Counted from the first letter of the stretch, positions 32,225 to 43,326 are shown. The stretch is DNA of 64,000 nt from Phymatolithon calcareum (GCA_977006965.1 OZ345359.1:186001-250000); one strand, 5' to 3'. Numbers and translations are program-made. Notes: generated from the letters alone by a model not told the origin.

Positions 32225-32737
32225 ATTTAGGATGCTCACGGTAGCTGGTCATCTCGTTACCGTCTTTCATCTCCTTCTGTTCTCTCATCCAGCTTCCTTG
32301 AGCATTGCGGCACACCACTCAGGGCGGAATCCATGTACTACCAAACTATCAAAAGTTGATAGTCTTCTCCCATGGGGAGGCCAGAACACAGCTCTTGCCA
32401 TTTCAAAAAACCCTGCGTCGGAAAAATTCCTGACTCTGCTCTTGTCTCCTTCCTGTGACGCACAGCTGCACGCGTGGCCGGACCGGTTATAATAGCCAGC
32501 CTGTATCAAATCCGCTTAAATTCGCAAGATTTCTTCGAAATCCGACGACGGCAGGGTTGAGTGTGGCAATTCGAGTGTGGCGAGTGAGCGCAAGGCTTCA
32601 CCGTATAGGACAGGCTAATCTCGACGAGGTGTAGGAAAAGGAGACTCGACTTCGCTTGAACCGAAAGAAAGCCGGTATTGCCGCCCACTCCACATCCTTG
32701 CGGGAACACAGGTAGATATGGTGTCAAGCATGAGTAC
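32225..32737. other. Spacer between repeats
   Basis: Nothing recognised except the SINE target duplication CAAGCATGAGTAC at 32725-32737. Confidence 0.5.
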
Positions 32738-33028
32738 CCACCTGTGGTATAGTGGTAAAACTGCCTCCGCGCACCTGTGCGCATATTTCGGTATGATACC
32801 GGCAGGAATGTTGAGGTCGCCGGTTCGAGTCCTGTCGCAAGCAAGAATTGAATTAACGTTCCGCAATGGGCACACGGATGTCGCCGTGGATTGGTGTGCA
32901 GCAGTACTAGCGCGAAACAGATACGCGAGTACCAGGAATAGATCCATGTCAGGAACATTTAGAGGACCCCTAGATGTTGAATAATGTACACTTTGTGTAA
33001 TTCGAATAACCTGCAATAAACAAACAAA
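32738..33028 (+). mobile_element. Complete tRNA-derived SINE
   Basis: 291 bp flanked by a perfect 13-bp duplication (CAAGCATGAGTAC, 32725-32737 and 33029-33041). The head carries an A-box-like TGGTATAGTGG and a B-box GGTTCGAGTCC (32822-32832) of RNA polymerase III promoters. Between them ACTGCC and GGCAGG could pair as an anticodon stem interrupted by about 30 bases, as in an intron-containing tRNA, possibly tRNA-Gly(TCC). A unique body and an AATAAACAAACAAA tail follow. It has no coding capacity. The perfect duplication implies a recent insertion. Confidence 0.85.
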
Positions 33029-33545
33029 CAAGCATGAGTACGAGATTACACCGCATGGGGATGGGCAAACTCGACGCTAGCAGTATAGTCGTCGTAGTGA
33101 TGTACGATGAAGAACAACGAAAAGAAAATCATTGAAAAGAGAGCAGGAAGAGACGAGGGCGGCGACGCTGGAAAACGGGGTAGGCGCGACTCTGCCGGGA
33201 GACGAGTTGACGTTCGCCTGGAGCACGCACCACAGCCTTGCGGTAACTCCAGTAGTCGTTGACATCAGACACGAGCGCGAGCCATCGCTCAAGGAAAACC
33301 GGAAGCTCGACTTGTGCCATCTCACTGGCAATCTGAAATTGCAGTGTATGTCTCTTGTTGACGAACAAGACAGTGGCTTGCAATGTAAGCTCGGTCAATG
33401 GCGAAAGAAGAAGGCTAAGAAAGACACTGACAGCACAAGATTTAGGGGAGATCCAATAGAGCGACCACGTCGGGTGGCCACCCGCAAGTGTCAGCTCGTA
33501 ATAACGGACAGACCCAACAGTCGAAATAATCACAGGATGGGATGC

Positions 33546-33711
33546 ACCAAGAGATCGCCACGTTGGATTACTGACTCGTGCGTGCGAATCGCGGTAGCCG
33601 TTAGACCAGACAGTGATAGACTTGACATCACAGGAGGAGAGGCCCAAGAGATCGCCAAGTTGGGTCACTGACTCGCACGTGCGTATCGAGGTAGCCGTTA
33701 GACCTGACAGT
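33546..33711 (+). repeat. Direct duplication, about 68-bp unit
   Basis: Units at 33546-33613 and 33643-33711 share CCAAGAGATCGCCA, then ACTGACTCG, CGTGCG and GGTAGCCGTTAGACC, with about 12% differences. Confidence 0.8.
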
Positions 33712-34360
33712 AGTGTCGGTATTCGTGAGGTGTGATATGCAGCCCTCAGCCAGTAGGTTGAATAATCCAATAGCTTATAAGGCACCGCTCACCGCAGCGT
33801 GTAAAGCATCGCATCTCAAGCAAGCCACAATTGGCGAGAGCGAGTGCCGACTACTTTGCCGATCCTGAGAGTGCAACAGACTATAAAACTGTCCTCGTCG
33901 CTATTATGCGAAACGAAGAACGAACAAACGGAATGGGCGCACGGGGTCGGCGTCATGGTCTGCCGACGACCCTGCCTGGGTAGTCGACCTTGTGCAAGGT
34001 AAAAGGGACCTGGAACACGATTATCGCCGTACTGGCTCGCAAAGCGAAAGTTGCGGACAGGAACGGGTGGAACATTTCGACTTCTGCATGGTCGAAGGGA
34101 CTCACAGGGGAGCTTGGGCATGCGGGATCCGGACAGTCGAGCAGAAATGCGAAGACCGCCGAGAAGGGCGTGATTTCTCGAACTACGCGAGGTCAAAGGG
34201 ACGTACAGGTGAAGTCGAGCGTGTGTGCGATTCAAGCGGTCGGGCTGAAACTCGAACAGCGATCACTTTCCATCACTCAGAGGAAGGGACTAGCTATTCT
34301 AGTTAATTCTGTACAGTACAATTGTGATGTATAATAGTAACTAGGGTAATCCATGCGCTG

Positions 34361-34390
34361 TTTTTCGCTTCGGTTAACCGAGGCGAAAAA
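34361..34390. repeat. Near-perfect 30-bp palindrome
   Basis: TTTTTCGCTTCGGTT followed by AACCGAGGCGAAAAA, with one mismatch pair (G-U as RNA) and no loop. Confidence 0.8.
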
Positions 34391-34987
34391 AAGCAAATGG
34401 ATTTGACTTCCCATATGGCCCGACGGATGACATACTAATTGGGATTATGGGCTTTCCTACGGTCCCCCACCAAAGCGCAAGGTTTCAGGTCCCAGAACTG
34501 CAAAACTCCACCCGCATGTCCGGAAGCCAAGCATCATCCGTCCGGATGGATAGAAACGAAAGTTATCAGCGTTTTTGTGGTTCTGCAATCTGTGCACGTG
34601 GCTAGGAGTTCTACGTGCAAACTTATCGTGCAGAAGCAACTCACAATTCGTCAGGGGTCATAGTAGTGCTCTCTAAATCTTCACAGCTTGCTTGAGGGAC
34701 TATTTGCTTCGTACATAAAGAGCGTTATATCCTGAACTCGTACGTAGACATAGACTACGCTCGATTCTTGGCGGTGATTCCAAATTGATTATTCATCGTT
34801 TCGTGCTTTATGAGCAGAGTGAGGAAAAGAATCATAGTTTTCGATTACCATGAGGAATTGGGTCGCAAGAGTTGCTGGAAATGACAGTTGATACTGTCCA
34901 AAGAAAATGTCTGAAGTCTACTACTTAAATGAAAACGTAAGTGAAGGATTGTAGCGCAACGAAAAAACTCTCAGGTGCAATAATAAT

Positions 34988-35218
34988 TTTCATTCATTCA
35001 TTCTTTTTGCGTATTCCCTTGTGGGGCTGGCAACACTTTGAGGGCCTAAGCTTCTTCCATTCTAATCTATTTTCTGCGAGTTTGACTGCTGCTTGCACGT
35101 CGAGGTCCGGGACGTCGCCAAAGATTGGCTCTGGGGTTGGTCGGACGCAGTGAAGTAGCACTGGACGAACCAAGCGACTTTCGTCCATCCTAAGGAAGTG
35201 TCCGGGCCAACTCCATCA
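34988..35218 (-). repeat. LINE 3' end, best-preserved copy
   Basis: On the minus strand WPGHFLRMDESRLVRPVLL, then FGDVPDLDVQAAVKLAENR, then EWKKLRPSKCCQPH reads to a stop, followed by a (GAAT)n tail. GHxLRM near the ORF end is common in the RT C-terminus of non-LTR retrotransposons. It is 5'-truncated at about 35218. Two more decayed copies lie at 3285-3452 and 13252-13393, all in the same orientation. Confidence 0.75.
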
Positions 35219-35478
35219 CATGTCTCTGGCGCACAATACCACATCGATAGTGGGGTCCCTAGATTCGTCGGCAATTGGTCTTCCTGAGATTCTGGAAAAC
35301 ATCTTGGCGCCTGTGGATCTGAGTTTTTTCCGAACAATCCAATCCATGCGGAATTGGCTCCTGCGAGTGCAAAAGATGTACGATATCTTCGAAAAACGAT
35401 GAAACACATCGCAAGGGTAGAGCATAAGTGTTGGTTTTCATGCGCGCAAAAGCTAGGAGAACGGTTTATAAAGAATGT
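35219..35478. other. Short spacer
   Basis: Small ORFs only. Nothing recognised. Confidence 0.4.
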
Positions 35479-37888
35479 TTAACAGCTTGCAGAACCCAGG
35501 GGTTTCAGTCCCTTGACGGTGCACCTCTTCCACTCAACATTCGAAAGGTCACAAGCAGTGCCATGCATCTCGTACATGCTGTTACCCTTAGAAAGAACAA
35601 TAACTTTCGCAGTAGTTTCGAAGTTGATGCAAAGGCGTTCTCCATCCGTCAGATATTCCAGACGATCAAGAACTTTCCGTCCAATATACGGTGGTGCCTT
35701 GATTCCAGACTCATCGGCTTCGACGATGCCTCTCAGATAGCATGGCGACGGCTCCCTCACCTTCACACTACCCTGTGTTATCTGCGAAAATAGCCATACA
35801 GCTGCAGCAGATCCAAACGTTCCAGTTGCAACGACATGGCAAATGCCTTCTGCTGACCCACCCAATACTTCTTCCGCACCTCGCAATTCCACTTGGACTC
35901 CGTTAGGTCCCGCTCCTAGCATCTTAATGCGCTTCATATGGAACGCAGCTCGTCTCCATCGGTTTCCATTCTCGAAGCGTAAAAGGCCATTTTTCACGAC
36001 CAATTTTCCAACCGAAGATCCCTTTAGTCGCAACTGAAATGTACTGCTGCTCTGCGCCACAATCCGTAAACCCTGTCCTGGCTCAGCAGTGACTTTGTTG
36101 CTTCCAACTTTCAAAGCAACGGAACTTTCAATTTCGGCAAACTCTTCACTGGGCGGACCAAGATGATACAATGCATCTTCGGCATCATCGAAAGCTTGTG
36201 TACGCTCGAGACCATCAAGGTACTTTCGGATGAGGGCCCTCTCACTGCTTCCTCCAGAAGTTCCCACGAGGGCGGTGCAGATGCTCGGGATTCTTTCAGT
36301 CGGCTCGAGGAATGCCCAATTATCGCTGTCAGGATGATCTTCAACCAGCCAAATAAGTCGGTATGACAGACAAGCAGGCTTGAAGCGACTCTTCCTGACC
36401 CAACACTGCGGCTCGGATCGATTTTCAATGAGTTCTGCAGCCTGAACGTTCACAGTGATGCAATCGGTGAACAGAGGTACTGACTCAGCAACTAGATCCC
36501 AGAAAGATCCCCTCTTTGCCAGTGCGCTCAAAGCAATCTCTCCAATAATAATGGCCATTTTGGATGTGAAAAACAACCTGGCAAGACGATCGTACCCAAC
36601 CTCATTTCTTTGCGCACAGAGCTGCCTTGCCACTTCGACCCTTACCATGTCTATGCTCATACTTGTCGCCATCATTTTTCGACGTAGCTCTGTGCATACA
36701 ATGCCAATTGCTCCGAGGCAGTTTGCAACCGAGTCGCGTCCAGTACCAGCATAGTGACGGTCGTCCGAGCAAGATTGTGCGATAGAGGCCATGAACTCGT
36801 GTACAATGGATGAGCCGTCAGCCTCGACAGCTTCTCGATTGTAGGCCTTGGTATACATCCGGATACGGTCGAATAAGAAGTGCGCCTTCCATTCGGATCC
36901 ATCGGATAGATGACGCGTTCGCCGTCTAGAGTTGTTTGATGCTTGTATGCAATGATGCGCACGGGCCATGGGATGGACTGGTTCAGAACGCGGAGCAGTA
37001 GGTCGACGTAGCTTACCGAGCAGCCGTTAGTATCCGTCCAACACGCGTCGAATCCATTGCAGCACTGCAAGTCGATTTCAATTATTTGTACTCCAATGTG
37101 ACGCATGACATATAAATATGCACACAAGAGCTTTATGTGGTCGTCGGAAACCTTCATTCCAAGCGCAACCTGCAGGTTGATGAAATCGCGGGTGCGGTTT
37201 TGACGAAAGAGCTCCCGGATATTATTGACATCCACACCAAGTTCTTGTATGTTGGTGGCCAGGGTAGGGTCAAGAAGAAAGCTATCGAGTCCAGTCATTC
37301 CGACGTCCTTATGGCGAAACTCTTCCTCCGATTATGAAGAAGCTTCTACAAATGCTTTTGAGATATCGGTGCTATACTCTCGCTCGGTGTTACCCACAGT
37401 GCACAATCCCGACACTATGAGAGATTCATCGGGGCCACTGTCAGAACCGCTGGCGAGCGAGCGTACAAAGTTGCTGTCGTTGACAACGGCAGAGGAGGTG
37501 CAGATGCTGCGATGGATGCCGTGAGCATCTTCAGCAAAGATAGAGGGTTCAATTTCTTTTATTCGGTTCTCAAATGGATCTGCGAGAGGGGAGGACTCCA
37601 AGGTGTCGGGTTCAGCGTTGTCTGATGATACCGGGACGGGCCCCGCGGCAGAGCCAGCTGGCGGGAAGCTGGAGTGTGGAGATTTGTCGACCATGAATCG
37701 ATGCTGATGCGCGCAATGGTCTTGAGCGCGAAGACAGGCAGTGAGATGCTCCGGCAGATTCTGTAGTGCCACAGCAGTGATGAGTGCCCTTTCAACGGGT
37801 CTAGTGTCCAGTGGCACCGCAGCTTCTTGCGGTAAAGCGGAAAAGCGAAAAACCAGAACACGGCAACAACCACTGATTTGCTAGTTTT
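35479..37888 (-). pseudogene. Large broken ORF of unknown family
   Basis: Three long minus-strand segments follow one another. Segment 1 (37888-37332, no ATG) and segment 2 (37331 to about 36900) are in the same frame, divided only by a TAA at 37332-37334. Segment 3 (36969-35479, 496 codons, has an ATG) is in another frame and overlaps segment 2. Codon use looks real throughout: segment 2 has VQIIEIDLQCCNGFD and segment 3 has WVRKSRFKPACLSYRLIWL and LRLKGSSVGKLVVKNGLL. The simplest reading is one gene of about 750-800 codons with one nonsense codon and one frameshift. If segment 3 stands alone, it is a 496-residue gene. No family recognised; no signal peptide or membrane segment seen. Confidence 0.5.
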
Positions 37889-38263
37889 GCAGAGCTTGTT
37901 TTCCCAACTCCTGTGACGCACGTGGGCGTCCACGTTCACTGCGCTATGCCGAATGGGGGCGGTCAGCCCCTCGGCTTTCCGAAAGGTAGATGGGTTTCCC
38001 CACTGAGCGGTGCGAGCATAAAAGCACAACGGTTACAACAAATCTTCGACCGGCACTCACTGAGGTTCTGCGCGGTGGTTGCAGCTGGAAGGCGACAGCA
38101 AAACCATGGTTCTTCGTATAAACCAAGTGAAGGGGCCTGCCCCTGATTGGTGGTTCTGACGCTTCCTTGATCGTGATAGTCACTGTCCGCCTTATCATTA
38201 AGCACCATACCGTAACCGAGGTGTCCACCCGATGAATTTTCAAGCTTTACATTCTGCAAAATT
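37889..38263. other. Spacer
   Basis: No supported feature. Confidence 0.35.
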
Positions 38264-38884
38264 CTAATATGTCACGGCCCATGAGCCGTCACAGATTCGG
38301 TCACTGGGTGTAGCCAGGAATTCCCTTATTCCTCCTCTCCCGTAGAACACGATGAGTAGAATTCGGCGCTGTAGTTGCACGTCCTTCTCTGCCAACTTAC
38401 TTTGTCGCTGGTCAATAACATTAGGGAGCTCAGAACGCGCAGTTGGCGTCATCATATACACCGTGACAATCACCACTTTTCCCTCGAAGCTCCAGACCGG
38501 ACCCGTTCTTGCTTCCCCCGTCGCTCGACTCCATGCCGAGGTTGATCGCGGCTGAGAAAGCCATGATAGCCTTCTCCAGATGTGTCGAGACCTTTCTAGC
38601 TTCTGCCTTCTATAGTGCCTCTCTGAGATATTCTTCATGTTTGAGATACAGTATTCGATATCTCTTTCCAATCCAACAAGTCTTCCGCGCTCCCCCTGTT
38701 GACCTACGCAGTACAGTGGGTAAAATCGGGTTTCGGATATTCCTAGATCAAAATCCAGCGGTACGCACTCTTTTCCAAACATTATACTTTCAATGGACGG
38801 GTGTTTGTGCCGCTGGCGTGGAAGCGAGCAACTGGATTTTCCCGAGGATATCTGAACACATCTGGGCGCATCTATCTTAAACAT
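38264..38884 (-). CDS. Doubtful hypothetical protein
   Basis: A 206-codon minus-strand frame from an ATG at 38884. It is Arg/Ser-rich, has one hydrophobic segment (GKVVIVTVYMM) and no motif I recognise. It lies about 290 bp upstream of the eIF3e start in divergent orientation. It could be a chance ORF or a fragment of a lineage-specific gene. Confidence 0.22.
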   Translation of the reverse strand: MFKIDAPRCVQISSGKSSCSLPRQRHKHPSIESIMFGKECVPLDFDLGISETRFYPLYCVGQQGERGRLVGLERDIEYCISNMKNISERHYRRQKLERSRHIWRRLSWLSQPRSTSAWSRATGEARTGPVWSFEGKVVIVTVYMMTPTARSELPNVIDQRQSKLAEKDVQLQRRILLIVFYGRGGIREFLATPSDRICDGSWAVTY

Positions 38885-39172
38885 CTCGTCCAAATCGTCT
38901 ATCAACATAGAAGAAAAATCTACTTCAAGTCTATTAGAATGAAAGATATCATGTTCAAATATTTCAACAATTTCTTGAATTTCAAAAATATTGAAATATT
39001 TTCAGAAATACTGCTTGTCATACATTCAGTCACCGGGCTGCCGTCGTCGGGACTGTCATCACAAAACATCGCCTTCATCGAGCTCCTTCCCTTCGTCCCA
39101 ACTCTAAGTTTTTGTGAGAAGTCAGCTGCTCTACCCAACGCGCATTGTGCGAGCGCAAGCCAAACTTTCACA

Positions 39173-40534
39173 ATGGAGTACGATTTAACAAGTACCATCT
39201 CTGAGTATCTGGATCGGCACATGGTCATGCCGCTGCTGGAATTCATCGAGAAGAACCCCAGCATGGACGGCATCTACAAGAAGGACGACCTCATGCAAGC
39301 AAAGCTTGACCTCATCTCCAACACCAACATGGTTGATTACGCCGTCGACATTCACAATGAGCTGCACGGCACCGAGCCGCCGCAGGAACTTCTCGAACGT
39401 CGCGGTATGGTACTCATGGCCATGCAGGCTTTGCAGGAGGACGCTGGACCGCTGCTCGAAATTCTTGGCGATGAGAACCTCATGGCTGAGCTCTCTGAGG
39501 GCAGCAATTTCACAATGGACCATCTCAGCGAGCGATTCGGTATCACCGATGAGGTCCTTGAAGCGGTCTATGAGTACGGCAAATTCCAATTTGATTGCGG
39601 TAATTACGAGGACACCTCTGAACTTATGCAGGTATATCGCGTTCTCATGAACGGCCGTAATCCGGAACGTGAGTTTTTTGCGCTATGGGGTAAGCTTGCA
39701 GCAGATGTTCTCGTTTTCAATTGGGATGCCGCATTGGAGGATGTGAACGCGCTCAAGGATGCGATCGACTCGAGCGGGCGACAGGTGCAACTCAATCCGT
39801 TGCAACAATTGCAGCACAGGACTTGGCTCATCCACTGGAGTCTCTTTGTGTTTTTCAATCACGAGAACGGACGCAACGGGATCACGGATCTTCTGTTTAG
39901 CGAGAAATATCTCAACACTATCCAGACGAATTGCCCACATATCCTGCGCTATTTAACTACTGCTGTCATCACCAACAAGCGCCGACGAAACGCTCTCAAG
40001 GACCTCGTGAAGGTAATTCAGCAGGAATCGTATGCGTACTCCGACCCAATCACCGAATTTGTGCAGTGTCTGTATGTCAACTTTGACTTTGAGGGTGCGC
40101 AGGACATGCTGCAAAAATGCGAGGACACATTGAAGAGGGATTTCTTCCTGGTAGGCACGCGGGAGGATTTTCTGGAGGATGCACGTCTCACTATTTTTGA
40201 AACCTATTGTCGCATTCATCAAGTTATTGATATCGGCATGCTGGCGACAAAACTTAACATGGACCGCGATGAGGCTGAAAAGTGGGTTGTGAATCTCATC
40301 CGCAACGCGAGGCTAGATGCGAAGATCAATTCACAGGCAAATCAGGTGATTATGGGCGTCACTGTGCCTAGCATTTATGAACAGGTTGTGGAGAGTACAA
40401 AGAGTCTGATGATTCGGGGCGGCGTTTTGGCGCAAAACGCAACTTCACTCGGCGGAGCAGGATATCAAAGAGGTGATGACGATAGACGTAGCCGTCGCGG
40501 AGGGCGCCGTGACGGACAACGGACGAATGGATAG
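39173..40534 (+). CDS. EIF3E: Translation initiation factor eIF3 subunit e (INT6)
   Basis: 453 residues, close to the usual ~445. The ATG at 39173 is chosen because MEYDLTSTISEYLDRHMVMPLLEF matches the family's N-terminus; the longer open frame upstream has no family character. The N-terminal eIF3e helical repeats occupy residues 1-135 (IHNELHGTEPPQELLERR). The PCI domain lies in the C-terminal half: LLFSEKYLNTIQTNCPHILRY, FVQCLYVNFDFEGAQ, FETYCRIHQVIDIGMLATKL, WVVNLIRNARLDAKINSQ. The tail is basic (RRSRRGGRRDG). It is part of the PCI-MPN core of eIF3 on the 40S ribosome. Single exon, with no disruption. Confidence 0.96.
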   Translation: MEYDLTSTISEYLDRHMVMPLLEFIEKNPSMDGIYKKDDLMQAKLDLISNTNMVDYAVDIHNELHGTEPPQELLERRGMVLMAMQALQEDAGPLLEILGDENLMAELSEGSNFTMDHLSERFGITDEVLEAVYEYGKFQFDCGNYEDTSELMQVYRVLMNGRNPEREFFALWGKLAADVLVFNWDAALEDVNALKDAIDSSGRQVQLNPLQQLQHRTWLIHWSLFVFFNHENGRNGITDLLFSEKYLNTIQTNCPHILRYLTTAVITNKRRRNALKDLVKVIQQESYAYSDPITEFVQCLYVNFDFEGAQDMLQKCEDTLKRDFFLVGTREDFLEDARLTIFETYCRIHQVIDIGMLATKLNMDRDEAEKWVVNLIRNARLDAKINSQANQVIMGVTVPSIYEQVVESTKSLMIRGGVLAQNATSLGGAGYQRGDDDRRSRRGGRRDGQRTNG

Positions 40535-40997
40535 GGGCTACACGAAGGGTAAAAAAATATGTAAAATGTATTTGGTGGGAAGATTGCTTCGCCATTCACA
40601 CTTGGCCATCGTGGGTATTCAAATTTCTCGCGGAGGCCAAGCATCCGATCTGAAAGGCACAGCTATTTGGGGACTCAACTTTGCACCAAACCACGTCGTG
40701 AAGAGGTGTCGCACCCGGTGAATAGAGTTCGAAATTATTTTTTCAGATCGACTAATATACCCAGCGCTAATTTGGGCACGGCATCTTGATCAAGTTGGAA
40801 TGCAAATTCCATATCTACACGTCACTGCTCAACAGGCCAGGTTAAAAGGTTGTTAAAACACAAAATTGTGGTTTAAAGAGCGTTTACTACGCCATGCGCA
40901 TCCGCGAAACTTCTCCATTGAAGATAGCATTGACGCCTGGGGTTGATTCCGTTCGAAAAACCTGTACAATCCAGTGTGATAACAGAGGTTCGCAGAG
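40535..40997. other. Convergent intergenic region
   Basis: Between the 3' ends of eIF3e and the Hog gene. Nothing recognised. Confidence 0.45.
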
Positions 40998-42008
40998 TCA
41001 ACCGGCGCTATATTTATTATATATGCGATACAATGCGCGAAGTGGTGCAAGAAGCGAATGAGCGGCGTTTGGCACTATAGCCGTCGTATACGTCAAACAT
41101 CGCACACTGTTGACAAGAATATCTCCATGAATGGTCTGCGGGTTGTACAACCCTCTGTTGACAACGGTCCGAACGGAAGTGACTAGTACCAAGTCCCCAT
41201 TTTCTATTTCGACGAAGTCACCAACTCTCACGCTACCGGCAACAGTGGGCTTCCCGTTGCGGTACATATAATGCCCTGGCGTGAGTTGCAGCGTGTGACC
41301 CTTAGCTGTGCGAATTTCAACGAACGGAAATACTGCGTTTGGGTCTTGATGGGTGAACATGAAGACGTCTGAGTAAATATTGGGGGCGACTTGAACGCGA
41401 TCGCCGATTCCAATCTCATCCATGCGCTTCGATGTGCCGTCGGATAATGCCACTGTGGCATCCGCGGCGAAACAAGGACGTCGGGCAGGAATTACGACAG
41501 GTTGAGGCCCGGCGTAGAGACACTGCGGACTTCCATTGACGAGACCGAAGGCCATGTACGGTCGTCCCGGCAAATTGAGAAATACTTTTTCGCTGGCTCG
41601 TGCGAACACGACATAGGTTCCGGCGCTGACAGTTGTGCGACCGCATGTGCGCACGATTTCCTCGAAGCCAGTGAATCTGCTTGCATTTAGGAGTTTTTCC
41701 GACGTTTGGACGACGATAAGGGAGCCGTTACTGGTACATCTGACGCCGTCATGTGAAATCTCTGCGTGTGGGATATGAAATGAATTGGTCACATTTGCAT
41801 CATTCCGTCGAAGAAAGGATTGCAATTCATCTGGAATAGCGCCATTAAATGTTAGGAAAGTGTGGTGAATGATCATTCCAGGACAGCGTTGGACATCGTG
41901 GAGGATGGAGAATTCACCCTTCAGGTCTGCAGCTTCGAAGAACGCTGTCTGCGCGAGTGCGACACAAATTGAAAACAGTGCACAGAGCACAAGATGTTGG
42001 ATGAGCAT
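40998..42008 (-). CDS. Secreted Hedgehog-type Hint (Hog) protein
   Basis: 336 residues, with the ATG at 42008. Residues 1-20 form a signal peptide (LVLCALFSICVALAQ). Residues 21-178 form an extracellular N-domain with paired Cys and several N-glycosylation sequons (NVT, NGS, NAS). Residues 179-315 are a Hint/Hog module: C179 in RRPCFAADATVALSDG, MDEIGIGDRVQV, VFMFTH, LTPGHYMY (the T243/H246 TxxH catalytic pair), RVGDFVEI, NPQTIHGDILVN and C304. In Hedgehog proteins this module forms a thioester at the first Cys and cleaves itself from the N-domain. All those residues are present, so autoprocessing is plausible. The N-domain matches no family I know. The region C-terminal to Hint is short, without a clear sterol-binding arm. 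A decayed paralogue lies at 50.5-51.2 kb. Confidence 0.85.
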   Translation of the reverse strand: MLIQHLVLCALFSICVALAQTAFFEAADLKGEFSILHDVQRCPGMIIHHTFLTFNGAIPDELQSFLRRNDANVTNSFHIPHAEISHDGVRCTSNGSLIVVQTSEKLLNASRFTGFEEIVRTCGRTTVSAGTYVVFARASEKVFLNLPGRPYMAFGLVNGSPQCLYAGPQPVVIPARRPCFAADATVALSDGTSKRMDEIGIGDRVQVAPNIYSDVFMFTHQDPNAVFPFVEIRTAKGHTLQLTPGHYMYRNGKPTVAGSVRVGDFVEIENGDLVLVTSVRTVVNRGLYNPQTIHGDILVNSVRCLTYTTAIVPNAAHSLLAPLRALYRIYNKYSAG

Positions 42009-43321
42009 TGTGGTGGATTGAGGGGCGGAACATGAAAGTCCTTCCTGGACGGCGTCGACATTTTTGCTCTGTCGTTGAGAAGATGTGGTATTACTCTATC
42101 TACATTTCAGATGAAATTTATATGGGCAGTATCTCCGAGCACCTTGCCTGAGTCGGTGGTCGTGTGTGAGAATTTTGGTGAAAAATACGGTTTTGAGGCA
42201 GGCACACAAGGCACTGGGTGCATTGCGATCACTAGCACAATAACGGTTTCAGTGAACAACAAAGGCATACGGAACATTCTGAGTATACCGCACCGCACTG
42301 CATGCTACGGAAGGTAGTGTAGAGGCTGTAATCGATTACTGCAGATGAACTTTTGCGACCGATCTACTGTAGTAACGAAATAGAACTCGTGGACAGCGCA
42401 TCTTCCTGTTCACATGCCCGCCCGTTGTCCAATGTTGAAGCACACGTGTTGAGAAATGAAGAAAGGAGTCAAACATGTGACACTGCAATATAAAGGCGCT
42501 TCTCGCATTATATACCTACTGCGCATGCCGTGTATACGGTACAAGGTTGGCGAAATGACTGGAGAAAATGCTTAGCAAAGTAGATACTACTCTACCAAGA
42601 CAATCGGTGTGCAGCGCTTGGAAACACAACGAATGAGGTCGCAGAATTTTTCGCTTATGCTTCGCCAACAGAGGAAGGGTTTATAGTGAGTGCAGAGTCG
42701 CAGTTTCCAAACAACAATAATGATCGACTACTTTTTGCCTATCACTAACATTGCGTGTACCATGCAAAAGTACAAATTTTGAACCCCGGGATTCATGCTC
42801 GAAGACCAAATGCAAAGCCCTTCTCGGTCTGCCCCTCGACCCGGTTCAACATTATTCGTCTTTCACATTGCCCCATCTTATCATGATCGTGCAAAAGTAA
42901 AACTGTGCGGCCGTATCAAACGATTAAAACCTTGGCACTGCCCTCTCACGCCATATGCACACTGTTCAGCCGGTCAAGAATGTCATGATTACAAAGCGTG
43001 CACGGCTGTCCCGCCATGCAATTGTACGAAGTGACGTAGAGGGTGCGAGACGAGAGGCATGTAATGAGTCATCGTTCTGCACTTTCCACTTTCCACTTTC
43101 CACTTCCCTACTATAAACACTACGATTGGATGCCGCATGCTCCAAGGTGCACATCCAGAATTCTGGGGCATGTCGTGCCTTCCGCGATTCGTTTTCCGTA
43201 ACATACCGTATGGCATGATGCTATTCTTGCAATGGAACAAAGGGAATGTGAGCATTTCCAGTTCGTCTCCACTCACGTTCCGTACCACAACGGTGGCGTT
43301 TTATTGTAACAAATTTAGAGC
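42009..43321. other. Gene-free stretch left of the Ty3 element
   Basis: Contains a (CACTTTC)4 run at 43079-43107 and a short minus-strand ORF (42107-42298) with a hydrophobic start, perhaps a trace of another secreted protein. No firm gene. Confidence 0.4.
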
Positions 43322-43326
43322 GTACA

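Larger units (their letters stand above)
33042..34987. other. Gene-free stretch with tandem and inverted repeats
   Basis: Open frames on both strands (for example a 218-codon minus frame starting with GTG) look like chance ORFs. The repeats inside are listed separately. Confidence 0.45.

Noticed and set aside
33129-33785. 218-codon minus-strand ORF
   Set aside because: No ATG, overlaps a direct duplication, no motif, and an equally long frame exists on the other strand.
38801-39172. N-terminal extension of eIF3e
   Set aside because: No family similarity. The conserved N-terminus starts at the ATG at 39173; the upstream frame is 5' leader.
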